Origin: Methylosinus trichosporium OB3b
Lineage (GTDB): Bacteria > Pseudomonadota > Alphaproteobacteria > Rhizobiales > Beijerinckiaceae
DNA length: 64,000 nt
Assembly (NCBI RefSeq): GCF_002752655.1
Contig: NZ_CP023737.1
Location: 3,868,001 to 3,932,000 of the forward strand
Direction of reading: 5' to 3'
Shown: positions 41,902 through 51,371 of the stretch, piece after piece
How positions within the stretch are numbered: the first letter of the stretch is position 1
Layout of the letters: each line of letters begins with the position of its first letter
Made by a program: the position numbers and the translations under genes
Notes under the pieces: model-generated
The model's input: only the letters and a program-made list of their open reading frames with translations
What the model was told of the DNA's origin: nothing
Databases searched by the model: none

Positions 41902-43464
41902 TCAGCGCAGAATATGCAGCGCGGCCATCAGGGCTACCGCCAGCGCCAGCAGGAACCAGCGATCCGCCGAACGGCGCGCCCGCGCGAGGCCATCGAGCGA
42001 CTCTTCCGACAGGCGCACGCCGCGCGTGCCCGCCGCCGCCAGCGTCTCCACCGCCGCCTCGGCGTCGGCGAGCAGCTTGGGCAGGCGCGTCGCATATTTG
42101 GCGACTTCCAGCGCCGCCTTGCCGGCGTCCTCGAGCTTGGCCTGCGGCCCGAGATTGTCCTCGATCCAGCCGCGCACCACCGGATCGGACGTCTTCCAGA
42201 TGTTCAGCGTCGGATCGAGCGAGCGGGCGACGCCTTCGGCCACCACCATGGTCTTCTGCAGCAGCACCAATTCGGTGCGCGTGCGCATGTCGAACAGCGC
42301 CGTCACCTCGAACAGCAGGGTGAGGAGCCGCGCCATGGAAATATCCTGCGCGTTGATCGTGTGCAGCGGCTCGCCGATGGCGCGCAGCGCCTGCGAGAAC
42401 TCCTCCACCGAATGCACGGGCGGCACATAGCCGGCCTCGAAATGTACCTCTGCGACGCGCTTGTAGTCGCGGGTGATGAAGCCGAACAGGATTTCCGCGA
42501 GGAAGCGCCGCTCCTTGAAGCCGAGCCGGCCCATGATGCCGAAATCGATGGCGACCAGCCGCCCCTTGCGGTCGACGAACAAATTGCCCTGATGCATGTC
42601 GGCATGGAAGAAGCCGTCGCGCATCGCCGTGCGCAGGAACGACTGCAACACCTTGCGGCCGAGGTCCTTCAGATCATGGCCCATGCTGGCGACGCGGTGA
42701 AGGTCCGATAGAGGCGCGCCGTCGATCCATTCGAGCGTCAGCACCTCGCGCGTCGTGCGGTCCCAATCGACCGAGGGGGCGCGAATGTCGGGATCGTCGA
42801 CGATATTCTCGTGGAACTCGGAGGCCGCCGCCGCCTCGAGGCGGAAATCGGTCTCGAGCTTCACCGAGCGGGCGAGCGTGTCGACCACCTGGATGAACCG
42901 CAGCCGGCGCCCCTCGGCCGAGAAGCGCTCGGCGGCGCGCGCGAGAATATACATATCGGCGAAGTCGCGGCGGAACTGGCGCTCGACATCGGGCCGCAGC
43001 ACTTTCACCGCCACCTTGCGCTCGCCATCGGGATAAGCGACGCGGGCCTGATGCACCTGGGCGATGGAGGCGGCGGCGACCGGCTCGCCGAAGCTGATGA
43101 AAATCTCGTCGATCTTCTTGCCGAAGGCGCTTTCGATGATCGCGACCGCCGCCGCCCGCCCGAAAGGCTCCATGCGGTCCTGCAGCGCGGTCAGAGCGTC
43201 GGCGATCTCGCCGCCGACGACATCCGGCCGTGTCGCCAGGAATTGGCCGAGCTTCACATAAGAGGGGCCGATCTGGGCGAAGGCGCGCACCAGCGCCTGC
43301 GGCGCGCCGCCGCTGTCGCGCTTGGCGAGCAGATTGCCGATTCGCAGCGGAAATTGCAGCGCCACCGGCAGCAGCGCCGGATCGACGCCCTTGAACACGC
43401 CTTCGCGCGCCAGGATGAACCCGGCGCGCGCCAGTCGGAAAAAATGCCCGAGGCCGATGATCAC
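41902..43464 (-). CDS. ubiB: UbiB protein-kinase-like protein of ubiquinone synthesis
   Basis: A 520-residue protein of the ABC1/ADCK/UbiB family: IGPSYVKLGQFLATRPDVVG (the KxGQ motif), the alanine-rich loop EPVAAASIAQVHQARV, VAVKVLRPDVERQFRRD, and catalytic HADMHQGNLFVDRKGRLVAIDFG. Two C-terminal hydrophobic helices (ending in LALAVALMAALHILR) anchor it in the membrane. It supports ubiquinone synthesis through its ATPase activity. It lies 25 bp downstream of ubiE on the same strand, the usual alphaproteobacterial pair. Confidence 0.95.
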   Translation of the reverse strand: MIIGLGHFFRLARAGFILAREGVFKGVDPALLPVALQFPLRIGNLLAKRDSGGAPQALVRAFAQIGPSYVKLGQFLATRPDVVGGEIADALTALQDRMEPFGRAAAVAIIESAFGKKIDEIFISFGEPVAAASIAQVHQARVAYPDGERKVAVKVLRPDVERQFRRDFADMYILARAAERFSAEGRRLRFIQVVDTLARSVKLETDFRLEAAAASEFHENIVDDPDIRAPSVDWDRTTREVLTLEWIDGAPLSDLHRVASMGHDLKDLGRKVLQSFLRTAMRDGFFHADMHQGNLFVDRKGRLVAIDFGIMGRLGFKERRFLAEILFGFITRDYKRVAEVHFEAGYVPPVHSVEEFSQALRAIGEPLHTINAQDISMARLLTLLFEVTALFDMRTRTELVLLQKTMVVAEGVARSLDPTLNIWKTSDPVVRGWIEDNLGPQAKLEDAGKAALEVAKYATRLPKLLADAEAAVETLAAAGTRGVRLSEESLDGLARARRSADRWFLLALAVALMAALHILR

Positions 43465-43489
43465 GAGAAGCCGCCGTTCGTCCTAAGGA

Positions 43490-44248
43490 TCAGAGCTTCC
43501 AGCCGGAATGAATGGCGACGACGCCGCCGGTCAGCCGCTCGAAGCCGGTGCGGCGGAAGCCCGCGCGGCGGATCATCCGCTCGAATTCTTCCGCGCGGGG
43601 GAAGCGGCGGATCGATTCGACCAGATAGCGATAGGGCTCGGAATCGCCGGCGACGAGCTTGCCGATCGCCGGAATGACGTTGAACGAATAGGCCTCGTAG
43701 ATTTTATCGAGGCCGGGAACCGCGACCTGCGAAAATTCGAGGCAGAGGAACCGCCCGCCCGGCTTCAGCACGCGGAAAGCCTCGGCCAGCGCCACCTCTA
43801 TGCGCGGCACATTGCGGATGCCGAAGGCGATCGTATAGGCGTCGAAATGCGCGTCCGGGAAGGGCAGGGATTCGGCGTTGGCCTGGACGAACTCCAGCTT
43901 GTCGGCGAGGCCCCGCTCATTGGCGCGGTCGCGGCCGACGTCCAGCATGTCGCCATTGATGTCGAGCACGACGATGCTGGCGTCGGCCGGGGAGGCCTTG
44001 GCGATGCGGAAGGCGATGTCGCCGGTGCCGCCGGCGACATCGAGATGGCGGAAGCCCTCGCGCCGCGCCCGCACCTTGGCGGCGAACTCGTCCTTCCACA
44101 GCCGGTGCAGCCCCGCCGACATCAGATCGTTCATGATGTCGTAGCGGCGCGCCACCTTGTGGAAGACATCGTCCACGAGGCCTTGCTTCTCGTCGAGCTC
44201 CACCTCGGAGTAGCCGAAATGGGTCGAGGTCTCATGGTCTGAGGTCAT
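43490..44248 (-). CDS. ubiE: Ubiquinone/menaquinone methyltransferase
   Basis: A 252-residue SAM-dependent methyltransferase: [31 protein letters not shown] motif [35 protein letters not shown], and [17 protein letters not shown] [15 protein letters not shown]. These are the family signatures of UbiE/COQ5, which methylates the ring carbon in ubiquinone synthesis. It heads the ubiE-ubiB pair. Upstream, a CATTGCGAG repeat and thyX separate it from mutM, which in many relatives is its direct divergent neighbour. Confidence 0.95.
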   Translation of the reverse strand: MTSDHETSTHFGYSEVELDEKQGLVDDVFHKVARRYDIMNDLMSAGLHRLWKDEFAAKVRARREGFRHLDVAGGTGDIAFRIAKASPADASIVVLDINGDMLDVGRDRANERGLADKLEFVQANAESLPFPDAHFDAYTIAFGIRNVPRIEVALAEAFRVLKPGGRFLCLEFSQVAVPGLDKIYEAYSFNVIPAIGKLVAGDSEPYRYLVESIRRFPRAEEFERMIRRAGFRRTGFERLTGGVVAIHSGWKL

Positions 44249-44351
44249 GTCCGAAAGTGCTCGCGTCAGAGGGCGTTCCGGGCGATATAACGCGCCTTTT
44301 CGGCCGTGGCTATGGCCGCGGCGGAAATGGGGGACGAGCCGGTTCCGCCCG

Positions 44352-44433
44352 CGTCATTGCGAGGAGCGCAGCGACGAAGCAATCCCCGGGCCGTCCCGCG
44401 GCTGAAGGGTCGCTTCGCTCCGCTCGCGACGAC
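44352..44433. repeat. CATTGCGAG-type dispersed inverted repeat
   Basis: Ends CGTCATTGCGAGGAGCG and CGCTCGCGACGACG, with GACGAAGCAATCC and GGTCGCTTCGCT inside. Same family as 35940-36021. It sits in the ubiE-thyX gap. Confidence 0.7.
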
Positions 44434-44484
44434 GGGCCGAGCAATCGATGCAGGGGGCGCGCGAGCGGCGCGGCGAGATCGAGA

Positions 44485-45165
44485 ATGACAAATCGTATCA
44501 ACGTCCTGGACCACGGCTATGTCCGCCTCGTCGACCATATGGGCTCGGATCTCTCGATCGTGCGCGCGGCGCGCGTCTCCTATGACGCCGCCTGGCGGGC
44601 CGGCGAGAACGAGGGCTCGGACGCCCGCCTCATCGATTACCTTTGGAAGAACAAGCATACGACCCCGTTCGAGGCGGTCGAGCTGCAGTTCGAGGTGATG
44701 GCGCCGCTGTTCGTCATCCGCCAATGGCACCGGCACCGCACATGGGTCTATAATGAACTTTCCGGCCGCTATCGCGAGCTGCCGGAGGTGTTTTACATCC
44801 CCGATCCGGAAAACATCGGCGAGCAGGCGGTCGCCAATAAGCAGGGCCGCCAGAAGGGCGGCGATCTCGAGGCGCGGCGGGCCGAGGCGGACAAGCTGCG
44901 CGCCGCCTGCGAAGCGTCCTTCGCCATTTATCGCGAGCTGCTCGCCGCCGGCTGGCCGCGCGAGCTGGCGCGGACCGCGCTGCCGCTCTCGACCTACAGC
45001 CACATGTTCGCCAAGACCAATCTTCTCAATCTGTTCCGCTTCCTGTCGCTGCGCGCCGACGCTCATGCGCAATATGAGATCCGCGTCTATGCGGAGGCGA
45101 TGGAGAGGCTGATCGAGCCCATCGTCCCGGTCGCTCTCGCGGCGTGGAAGGCGGCGCGGATTTAG
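44485..45165 (+). CDS. thyX: Flavin-dependent thymidylate synthase ThyX
   Basis: A 226-residue protein with the ThyX motif RHRTWVYNELSGRY (RHR-x7-S), preceded by LWKNKHTTPFEAVELQFEV, and with LRADAHAQYEIRVYAEAM near the end. It makes dTMP from dUMP using methylene-tetrahydrofolate and FAD/NADPH. The true start is ATG 44485 (MTNRINVLDHGYVRLVDHMG); the frame is open upstream through the repeat. The stop overlaps by 4 bp the stop of the convergent acyltransferase gene. No thyA is in the window. Confidence 0.95.
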   Translation: MTNRINVLDHGYVRLVDHMGSDLSIVRAARVSYDAAWRAGENEGSDARLIDYLWKNKHTTPFEAVELQFEVMAPLFVIRQWHRHRTWVYNELSGRYRELPEVFYIPDPENIGEQAVANKQGRQKGGDLEARRAEADKLRAACEASFAIYRELLAAGWPRELARTALPLSTYSHMFAKTNLLNLFRFLSLRADAHAQYEIRVYAEAMERLIEPIVPVALAAWKAARI

Positions 45166-46319
45166 CGCGCGCCGCCGATGGGATCGCTCTCTCGCTGGGG
45201 CGAGGGCGCCGCGACGGCGCTCCCCCTGGAGAGGAAGCGCGCGGTGAGCGCGGCCCGGATCGGCCGGTCCAGCCAGCGATCGGCGAGCGTGGCGACGCCG
45301 AGCAGGAAGGCGATGAAGACGAGGCCGAAGGCGAGGGGAGATTTCGCGATCGCCGCCTCCCATCGGCCGAAGACGAAAATCGTCAGGTCATAGAGCGGCG
45401 CCTGCAGCACATAGACTCCATAGGAGGCTGCGCCGAGAAAGGCGAACAGCCGCGCCGTGACGCCGAAGGATGCGGCGCTCGCCGCCGCCCACAGCAGGAC
45501 GGGGAACAGCACGAGGGTCACGACGAGATCATAGGCGGTCTGGAGGCGGGCCGGCGGGGTCGCGGCGAGAGCAAGGATCAGGACGAGGGTGACGAGCCAT
45601 GGCGGCAGAGCGACCGCAGGCGGCCGCAGGCTCCAGATGCGAAAGACGAGAACGCCCGCGAAAAACGAATAGGCGGCGCGCAGAAGCCCGGCGCCGAGCG
45701 CGTTCCAGCGAAATCCGTGGTTCAAGGCGCCGAGATCGGCCGCGTCGCCGAAGCCGAGGACCCCGAGGAGAACCGCAGCGCAGAGCGCGCAGCCGGCCGA
45801 GGAGGCCAACGCGAACAGCCCGATCGTCTCGGTCTCCGCGACGAAGCAGAAGACGAGATTGGCGACGAGCTCGGCGAACAGCGACCATGCGGGGCCGTTG
45901 AACGGATAGAGAAAGGTTTCGCCCGTCAGCGACGGCGCCGGAAGAAAGGCGACGCCGAAGAAGATGTCCTTGATCGCGCTCGCAGCGCCGATCTCGCCCG
46001 CGGCGAAACGCTGGAGCAGGATGATCGAGGAGAAGACGAAGGACAGAGCATAGAGCGGATAGAGGCGGATGAGCCTCGCTTTCAGGAAGTCGAGCCGGGT
46101 GAGGTCGCGGCCGATGCGCCGGCCATAGGCGTGGCACAGCACGAAGCCGCTCAAGGCGAAGAAGAAATCGACCGCGAGATAGCTCTCGAAGAACGCGTGC
46201 GGGCCGTTGGCGTCGCCCGAGGGCGCGAAAAAAGCAGGCGCGTGGAAGGTGATCACGAAAAAGGCGGCGACCGCGCGCAGGCCATCGAGCGTGACGAAAG
46301 AGCGTTCCGAACGGGTCAT
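45162..46319 (-). CDS. Acyltransferase family 3 membrane protein
   Basis: A 385-residue integral membrane protein of the OafA/NodX type. The N-terminus LDGLRAVAAFFVITFHAPAFF carries the conserved Arg and His, followed by AVDFFFALSGFVLCHAYGRR and about ten hydrophobic helices. These proteins transfer acetyl or other acyl groups to sugars of surface polysaccharide or to small molecules at the inner membrane. No polysaccharide genes are adjacent, so the acceptor is unknown. It ends tail to tail with thyX and is divergent from mutM. Confidence 0.88.
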   Translation of the reverse strand: MTRSERSFVTLDGLRAVAAFFVITFHAPAFFAPSGDANGPHAFFESYLAVDFFFALSGFVLCHAYGRRIGRDLTRLDFLKARLIRLYPLYALSFVFSSIILLQRFAAGEIGAASAIKDIFFGVAFLPAPSLTGETFLYPFNGPAWSLFAELVANLVFCFVAETETIGLFALASSAGCALCAAVLLGVLGFGDAADLGALNHGFRWNALGAGLLRAAYSFFAGVLVFRIWSLRPPAVALPPWLVTLVLILALAATPPARLQTAYDLVVTLVLFPVLLWAAASAASFGVTARLFAFLGAASYGVYVLQAPLYDLTIFVFGRWEAAIAKSPLAFGLVFIAFLLGVATLADRWLDRPIRAALTARFLSRGSAVAAPSPQRESDPIGGAR

Positions 46320-46364
46320 GTGTCTCGACTAGCGGTTAGCTTCAGCCAATCTGACAGGGCCTCG

Positions 46365-46429
46365 AGAGCGAGCCTGAAGGCTCGCGATCCGGGGGCCGCG
46401 CTTGGACCGCGAGCCTTCAGGCTCGCTCT
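46365..46429. repeat. Perfect 22-bp inverted repeat between divergent genes
   Basis: Arms at 46365-46386 and 46408-46429 are exact reverse complements, with a 21-bp spacer; each arm itself contains the palindrome GAGCCTGAAGGCTC or its partner. It lies between the start codons of the acyltransferase and mutM genes. Pieces like it (GCGAGCCT-CAGG-type) occur near 35893 and 61976. No T-run follows, so it is probably a dispersed repeat rather than a terminator. Confidence 0.7.
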
Positions 46430-46560
46430 TTCTGCCCCGTCGAATCGGCTGGATCACACCGCTAGCGCGGCAAGATTGACAATTCATGCCGCTTGTCTGA
46501 TTCACTCGACGCGCGAAGTCGATGATTTCGCTTTTTCTCCGCCGAGAGGCGCGTTCGAGC

Positions 46561-47433
46561 ATGCCCGAGCTGCCCGAGGTCGAGACGGTCCGGCGCGGTC
46601 TCGAGCCCGTCTTCACCAGATCGCCGATCGAGCGGGTCGAGCTGAGGCGCGCCGATCTGCGCTTTCCCTTCCCGCCCGGCTTTGCCGCGCGGCTCGCGGG
46701 CCGGCGCGTGCTCGCGCTCGGCCGACGGGCCAAATATCTCATCGGCGAGATCGACGGCGGCGACGCGCTCATCATGCATCTCGGCATGAGCGGCTCCTTC
46801 CGCATCGACGCCGCGGACCCGGAAGGCGTTTTTCACCGCGCCCGCGACACGAAGGCGGCGCATGATCACGTCGTGCTGCATTTTTCCGGCGGGGCGCGCG
46901 TCACTTACAACGATCCGCGCCGCTTCGGCTTCATGCTCTTGGTTCCGCGCGTCGAGCTCGCGGCGCATCCTCTGTTCGTCGGCCTCGGCGTCGAGCCGCT
47001 GGGGCCGGAGCTGACGCCCGAAACTCTTGCCGCGGAGCTCGCCGGCCGCAAGGCGCCGCTGAAAGCGGCCCTGCTCGACCAGCGCACCATCGCCGGCCTC
47101 GGCAATATCTATGTCTGCGAGGCGCTGCACCGCGCGCATCTCTCGCCGCTGCGCGCGGCGGGCGGGCTCGTCGACGCCAAGGGCCGGCCGAAGCGCGGCC
47201 TCGTCGATCTCGTCCGCGCCATTCGCGAGGTGCTGGGCGAGGCGATCGAGGCGGGCGGATCGAGCCTGCGCGACCATCGGCAGACCGACGGCTCGCTGGG
47301 CTATTTCCAGCATTCCTTCCGAGTCTACGATCGCGAGGACGCGCCCTGTCCGACGCCCGGCTGCCGGGGCCAGGTCTCGCGGATCGCCCAGAGCGGGCGA
47401 TCCACCTTCTTCTGCCGCGACTGCCAGAAGTGA
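46561..47433 (+). CDS. mutM: Formamidopyrimidine-DNA glycosylase
   Basis: A 290-residue base-excision repair enzyme. The mature N-terminus [15 protein letters not shown] carries the catalytic Pro and Glu; the start is therefore ATG 46561. Further motifs: LGRRAKYLI (Lys), [28 protein letters not shown], and [20 protein letters not shown]. The zinc finger is formed by CPTPGC and FFCRDC at the end. It removes 8-oxoguanine and other oxidised purines. The gene lies 19 bp from the convergent WxPPxEI-repeat gene. Confidence 0.96.
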   Translation: MPELPEVETVRRGLEPVFTRSPIERVELRRADLRFPFPPGFAARLAGRRVLALGRRAKYLIGEIDGGDALIMHLGMSGSFRIDAADPEGVFHRARDTKAAHDHVVLHFSGGARVTYNDPRRFGFMLLVPRVELAAHPLFVGLGVEPLGPELTPETLAAELAGRKAPLKAALLDQRTIAGLGNIYVCEALHRAHLSPLRAAGGLVDAKGRPKRGLVDLVRAIREVLGEAIEAGGSSLRDHRQTDGSLGYFQHSFRVYDREDAPCPTPGCRGQVSRIAQSGRSTFFCRDCQK

Positions 47434-47452
47434 GCGGCGCGGCGTCTTCGAT

Positions 47453-48061
47453 TCACACCCGATCGGCTCGGCCGGCGCGCCGGGAGATTTCCTTCGGCGG
47501 CAGCCAGACGAGGGCGACGCCCTGAACCAGCCGCGGGTTCGGCGCCGCCGCCGCAGGCGCGATCTCCGCCGGCAGAGCCCAGACGATCGGCGCGACCGGC
47601 AAGACGACGGCCGGAGCGGCGATTTCTGCAGGCGGCAGCCAGACGAGAGTGTCGTTCCCGGCCGCGGATCGGCCTTCCACCACCGTAGCGGCGGGCGCGA
47701 TTTCCAGCGGCGGCGCCCAGATCGGGGACGGCTGCAGCGGCGCGGCGGCGATGTCGTCATCGGCCAGGGCGGCGATCTCCGCCGGCGGCAGCCAGACGAG
47801 AACATGCACGGATCGGACTTCCACGGCGGGAGCCGAGCGGGCGATTTCCGCCGGCGGAGCCCAGGCAGCGGGAGGCGGCGTCGGACGGTTGGACGAGATA
47901 GGGCCGGCGTCGACGAAGCGCGCGGAGCCGATCTGCGCAAAGGCGGCGTCGGACGGCGACCGCCATTGCGGCCGCTCGGGCAATGCGCCTGCCTCTCCTC
48001 GCTGCAAACCGAGGAAAGCCACAATGGACATGATGCATAGAGCGCTGAAAAATCGCCACAT
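47453..48061 (-). CDS. Secreted protein with six WxPPxEI repeats
   Basis: A 202-residue protein with a signal peptide (about 1-25) and a mature part built of six repeats of a short motif: WAPPAEIA, WLPPAEIA, WAPPLEIA, WLPPAEIA, WALPAEIA, WLPPKEIS. The motifs are spaced about 20-29 residues apart by alanine/valine/proline-rich linkers, and Ala and Leu alternate after Trp. No cysteines occur in the mature part. I know of no matching family. Regular Trp-Pro-Pro-Glu-Ile motifs suggest a repeated binding site or an extended wall/envelope-associated chain. Codon choice is like that of neighbours. Confidence 0.7.
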   Translation of the reverse strand: MWRFFSALCIMSIVAFLGLQRGEAGALPERPQWRSPSDAAFAQIGSARFVDAGPISSNRPTPPPAAWAPPAEIARSAPAVEVRSVHVLVWLPPAEIAALADDDIAAAPLQPSPIWAPPLEIAPAATVVEGRSAAGNDTLVWLPPAEIAAPAVVLPVAPIVWALPAEIAPAAAAPNPRLVQGVALVWLPPKEISRRAGRADRV

Positions 48062-48260
48062 GAGTCGTTCCTCCGAGTTCAGAAGGATCGACGTCAGGCT
48101 GATGCGGCTTTCGTAAATTCGCAGTTAAGAAAATAAATCGTAAAAGCCGTACGCAATCCGCGCTTCGGCGTGTCGACGCGCGCCCGAAATTCGTCGCCGA
48201 GCGCGAGCGTTTCTTTGGCCGTCGAGTCGACGAGCGCGTCCCGACGGCCTGTGTCGCGGA

Positions 48261-50177
48261 TCAGAACTCGGCCCATTCGTCGGCGGCCGCTTCCGGCTTG
48301 CGGGCCGCGGCCGCTGCAGCGCCCCGGCCGCTCACGATGCGGACGGGCGCCGGCCGCGCCGGCCGCGCGCTGTCCCGGCGCGCGATCTCCACCTCGCCGA
48401 TCCTGAAGCGGGCGACGAGGGCGGTGAGCTCCACGCTGTCCTCGGCGAGCGAGCGGCTCGCGGCGTGGGTCTCCTCGGACATCGCCGCGTTTTTCTGCGT
48501 CACCTGATCGATCTCCTGCACCGCGGTGTTGATCTCGCGCAGGCTGCGGGACTGGGCTTCCGCGCTGACGGCGATGTCGGTGACAACCAAGTCGATCTTG
48601 TTGACCTGCTCGACGATGAGGCGCAGCGACGAGCCGGTCTCGGCGACGAGCGCGACGCCATCCTTCACTTTGGCGTCCGAGGCGGCGATGAGCTCCTTGA
48701 TCTCCTTGGCGGCCTCGGCCGAGCGCTGCGCGAGCGCGCGCACCTCGGTGGCCACCACCGCGAAGCCCTTGCCCGCTTCGCCCGCGCGCGCCGCCTCGAC
48801 GCCGGCGTTGAGCGCGAGGAGATTGGTCTGGAAGGCGATCTCGTCGATGACGCCGATGATCTGGCCGATCTGCGAGGACGATTTCTCGATCCCGCTCATG
48901 GCGCCGATGGCGTCGCCGACGATCTTCTCGCTGGTGACCGCGCCGGTCTTGGTCGCGCCGACGATCGCGCGCGCCTCGACGGCGCTGTCGGCGGCACGTT
49001 TCACCGTCTCGGTGATGTTTTCGACGGCCGAGGCCGTCTGCGCGAGCGTCGCGGCTTGCTGCTCGTTGCGCTGCGAGAGATCCTCGGCGGCGCGGGCGAT
49101 CTCGCGCGTGCTCTCGCTGATCGCGCCGGAGGTCGCGGCGATGCCCTTCATCGCCTGCTGCATGCGCTCGGCCGCGGAGTTGAAGCGGGCGCGCAGCGCC
49201 TCATAGTCCTTGATGAACGGCTTCTCGAGGCGCGCCTCGAGGTCGCCGGCGGCGAGACGATCCATGCCGGCGGTATATTCGGAAAAGAAGAAGTCGCGGT
49301 TCTCGATATACCATTTGGCGCCCGCCTCCTTCTCCTTCGATTTGGCGGCCGCTTCCGCGCTCATTTCCACGGCGCGGGCCTCGGCGAGGCGGCTCTTCTC
49401 CATCACGTCGCGAAACACGGCGGCGGCGGCTCCGATGCGGCCGATCTCGTCGTCGCGTTCGCCGATCGGCGCCGCCTCGACCCGCTCGCCCCGGGCGAGG
49501 CGCGTCATATGATCGGCGAGGGCGCCGAGCGGCGCAGCGAAGCGGCGGCGCAGGAAGACAGCTTCGCCGGCGACGAGGGAGATGATCAGAAGGGCGCCTG
49601 CGAGGCTCGCCGCGTCGATCCGCCAGCGCAGCGTCGCGGCCTCCTGCTCCACCGCTCTCGCGGAGGCGACGCCCGCAGCGACGAGCCGCTCGCTCTGGCG
49701 GCGATGCGCTGTGAAGCTCGTCTCGATCTTCTGCAATGCGGCGCTCGCCGCGACGGCGTCGCCGCGCCGCAGAGCCGGAAGATAGGCGTCGAGCGCCTCA
49801 CGCCAGAAAGCCTCGGCCTCCTGCGACGCCGGTCCACGAAGCTCCGCTCCGATCTCGCCCGGCAGAGCGTCTGGACGGGTCCAGACCGCCTTGCGCTCTT
49901 CGAAGGCGGCGCGCAGCTGCAACAGGCGCGATTGCGCCTCCTGCGCATCGAGCTTGCCGGCGGAGGCCTGCTCGATATCGCGATAGGCGTCCACGAGATC
50001 GAGCGGCGCCGATCTCTGGTCGGCGACGAACTCTCTCGCCGCGACGGCCTTCTGATAGGCCGAACCACCGATCCGCAGCTCCTCATGGCCGAGGCGGCCG
50101 GCGGCGGCGCACACGAAAAAAACCAAAACCGTCACGACGGCGAACATCGTCGGGGCGCGAGCAATGGAAAGGGACAT
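48261..50177 (-). CDS. Methyl-accepting chemotaxis protein
   Basis: A 638-residue receptor. A first membrane helix ([20 protein letters not shown]), a helical periplasmic part of about 160 residues, a second helix ([19 protein letters not shown]) and a HAMP domain ([19 protein letters not shown]) come before the signalling domain. The hairpin tip is conserved: [36 protein letters not shown] (in two parts). The chosen start is [11 protein letters not shown] at 50177; the frame is open to 50306. No other chemotaxis genes are close. The C-terminus ends EWAEF, which resembles the tethers that recruit CheR/CheB in other receptors. Confidence 0.92.
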   Translation of the reverse strand: MSLSIARAPTMFAVVTVLVFFVCAAAGRLGHEELRIGGSAYQKAVAAREFVADQRSAPLDLVDAYRDIEQASAGKLDAQEAQSRLLQLRAAFEERKAVWTRPDALPGEIGAELRGPASQEAEAFWREALDAYLPALRRGDAVAASAALQKIETSFTAHRRQSERLVAAGVASARAVEQEAATLRWRIDAASLAGALLIISLVAGEAVFLRRRFAAPLGALADHMTRLARGERVEAAPIGERDDEIGRIGAAAAVFRDVMEKSRLAEARAVEMSAEAAAKSKEKEAGAKWYIENRDFFFSEYTAGMDRLAAGDLEARLEKPFIKDYEALRARFNSAAERMQQAMKGIAATSGAISESTREIARAAEDLSQRNEQQAATLAQTASAVENITETVKRAADSAVEARAIVGATKTGAVTSEKIVGDAIGAMSGIEKSSSQIGQIIGVIDEIAFQTNLLALNAGVEAARAGEAGKGFAVVATEVRALAQRSAEAAKEIKELIAASDAKVKDGVALVAETGSSLRLIVEQVNKIDLVVTDIAVSAEAQSRSLREINTAVQEIDQVTQKNAAMSEETHAASRSLAEDSVELTALVARFRIGEVEIARRDSARPARPAPVRIVSGRGAAAAAARKPEAAADEWAEF

Positions 50178-50582
50178 GATGCGGACTCCGAGCGCGGCCG
50201 CGCGGGACCCTCGAGGTCTCCACGAGGAGCGGGGGGAATGGAAAGGGAGCGTTCGGGGCCTGCGCGGCGGAAGGCCCTTCGAGGTCGGTCGGGTCGAAAC
50301 CGGCATGACGGCGCGACATCATGTCTTCGAAGCGGCGGCCGCCACGCGCGCCTCGATCCGTCATGCGGCGATATTGCGCAGGAACGATTTAACAATCCAT
50401 TCACGCTGCGCGCCGTCTGCGCGGCGATTCGGCCGCTTGCCTTCGCCTCGCCGCGCGCCTAGAGCGATATTCGGCGTGACCCGATCGGATGACGCTCCAG
50501 CATTCTCTTCTTCGATCGGAAAGCGCTCTGAAGGCGGGCCGAGCGGAGACGCCCGCCACGATCATCGACCGGAGGACCGCGC
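50178..50582. other. Intergenic region between chemoreceptor and exported protein
   Basis: No gene seen. At 50460-50533 there is a block (AGAGCGATATTCGG, GATCGGATGACGCTC, TTCGATCGGAAAGCGCTC) related to elements at 37155-37253 and 58077-58100, so it is probably a dispersed repeat. Promoters for both divergent genes must lie here. Confidence 0.4.
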
Positions 50583-51173
50583 ATGTCGACTCGCGCCATT
50601 CTGCTCGTCGTGATGGCGATCGGCCTCGCCTTCGGCGCAGGGCCCGCGATCGGACGGGGCGATCTCGTCCTCGACAAGGACGCCTGCGTTCTGAAGGCCG
50701 GACCCGAGCTCATCTATTTCGCCGGCTATCAGCCCGCATCCTCGCATCGCAAATTCTGCGAGGACGCGCCGGCCGTCGGCGCCACCATCTTCGTCTTCGA
50801 TTACGCCGAGCCGGAATTGCGCGAGATGAAGGTCGGCTTCCGCATTTTGAAGGACGCCGAAGCGACGGAGGACCCGGCGGCTCTCGAAGCGGCGACCGCG
50901 GCCTATTCGCCGCCGCAGATCTATCCGAAAGGCACATTCTCGTTCGAGCATTTGTTCGTCGAGCCGGGCGAATATGTCGGGCTTCTCACCGTCGACGGCT
51001 CCGCGGGCGAGCATTGGACCGCCCGTTTCCCTTTCTCCGTGGGAATGAGCCATTTCGAGGCGACGCCTTATCTGCTCATCGGCGCGGCGGCGCTGCTGGC
51101 CGTGCTGCTGTTGGTCACCCGTCGTCACGGCGGCCCTTCGGCGACAGCGCGTCGGGCGAGCCCGCGCCGCTGA
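50583..51173 (+). CDS. Exported protein with C-terminal membrane anchor, unknown function
   Basis: A 196-residue protein with a signal peptide (MSTRAILLVVMAIGLAFGAG), a soluble outer domain of about 125 residues with two cysteines (DACVL, KFCED), and a C-terminal hydrophobic helix (PYLLIGAAALLAVLLLVT) followed by a basic tail. The core FEHLFVEPGEYVGLLTVDG suggests an immunoglobulin-like beta sandwich. I do not recognise the family. It lies 198 bp upstream of the sulfate transporter operon on the same strand, but the AT-rich gap between them suggests separate promoters. Confidence 0.7.
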   Translation: MSTRAILLVVMAIGLAFGAGPAIGRGDLVLDKDACVLKAGPELIYFAGYQPASSHRKFCEDAPAVGATIFVFDYAEPELREMKVGFRILKDAEATEDPAALEAATAAYSPPQIYPKGTFSFEHLFVEPGEYVGLLTVDGSAGEHWTARFPFSVGMSHFEATPYLLIGAAALLAVLLLVTRRHGGPSATARRASPRR

Positions 51174-51371
51174 CGCGCGCGGCCCCGGCCATTCGTCTAT
51201 CCGAAAAATCAACCGGCTCTAGGCGGTCCGTCGAGAGGTCGCCTGCGGCCGGAGGGCTCGGGATGTTCCCCGACCCGTTTCCCCAGCCGGCGCGCCGCCG
51301 GCCGGTTTACAGACGGCGTGGAATATATTAGTCCATTACATGAGTGGATTTATAGACAAAGGCGAAACAGC

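Noticed and set aside
48465..50462. A 665-codon plus-strand frame opposite the chemoreceptor gene
   Set aside because: The minus strand has the conserved chemoreceptor hairpin. The plus frame has no recognisable domain and repetitive composition.
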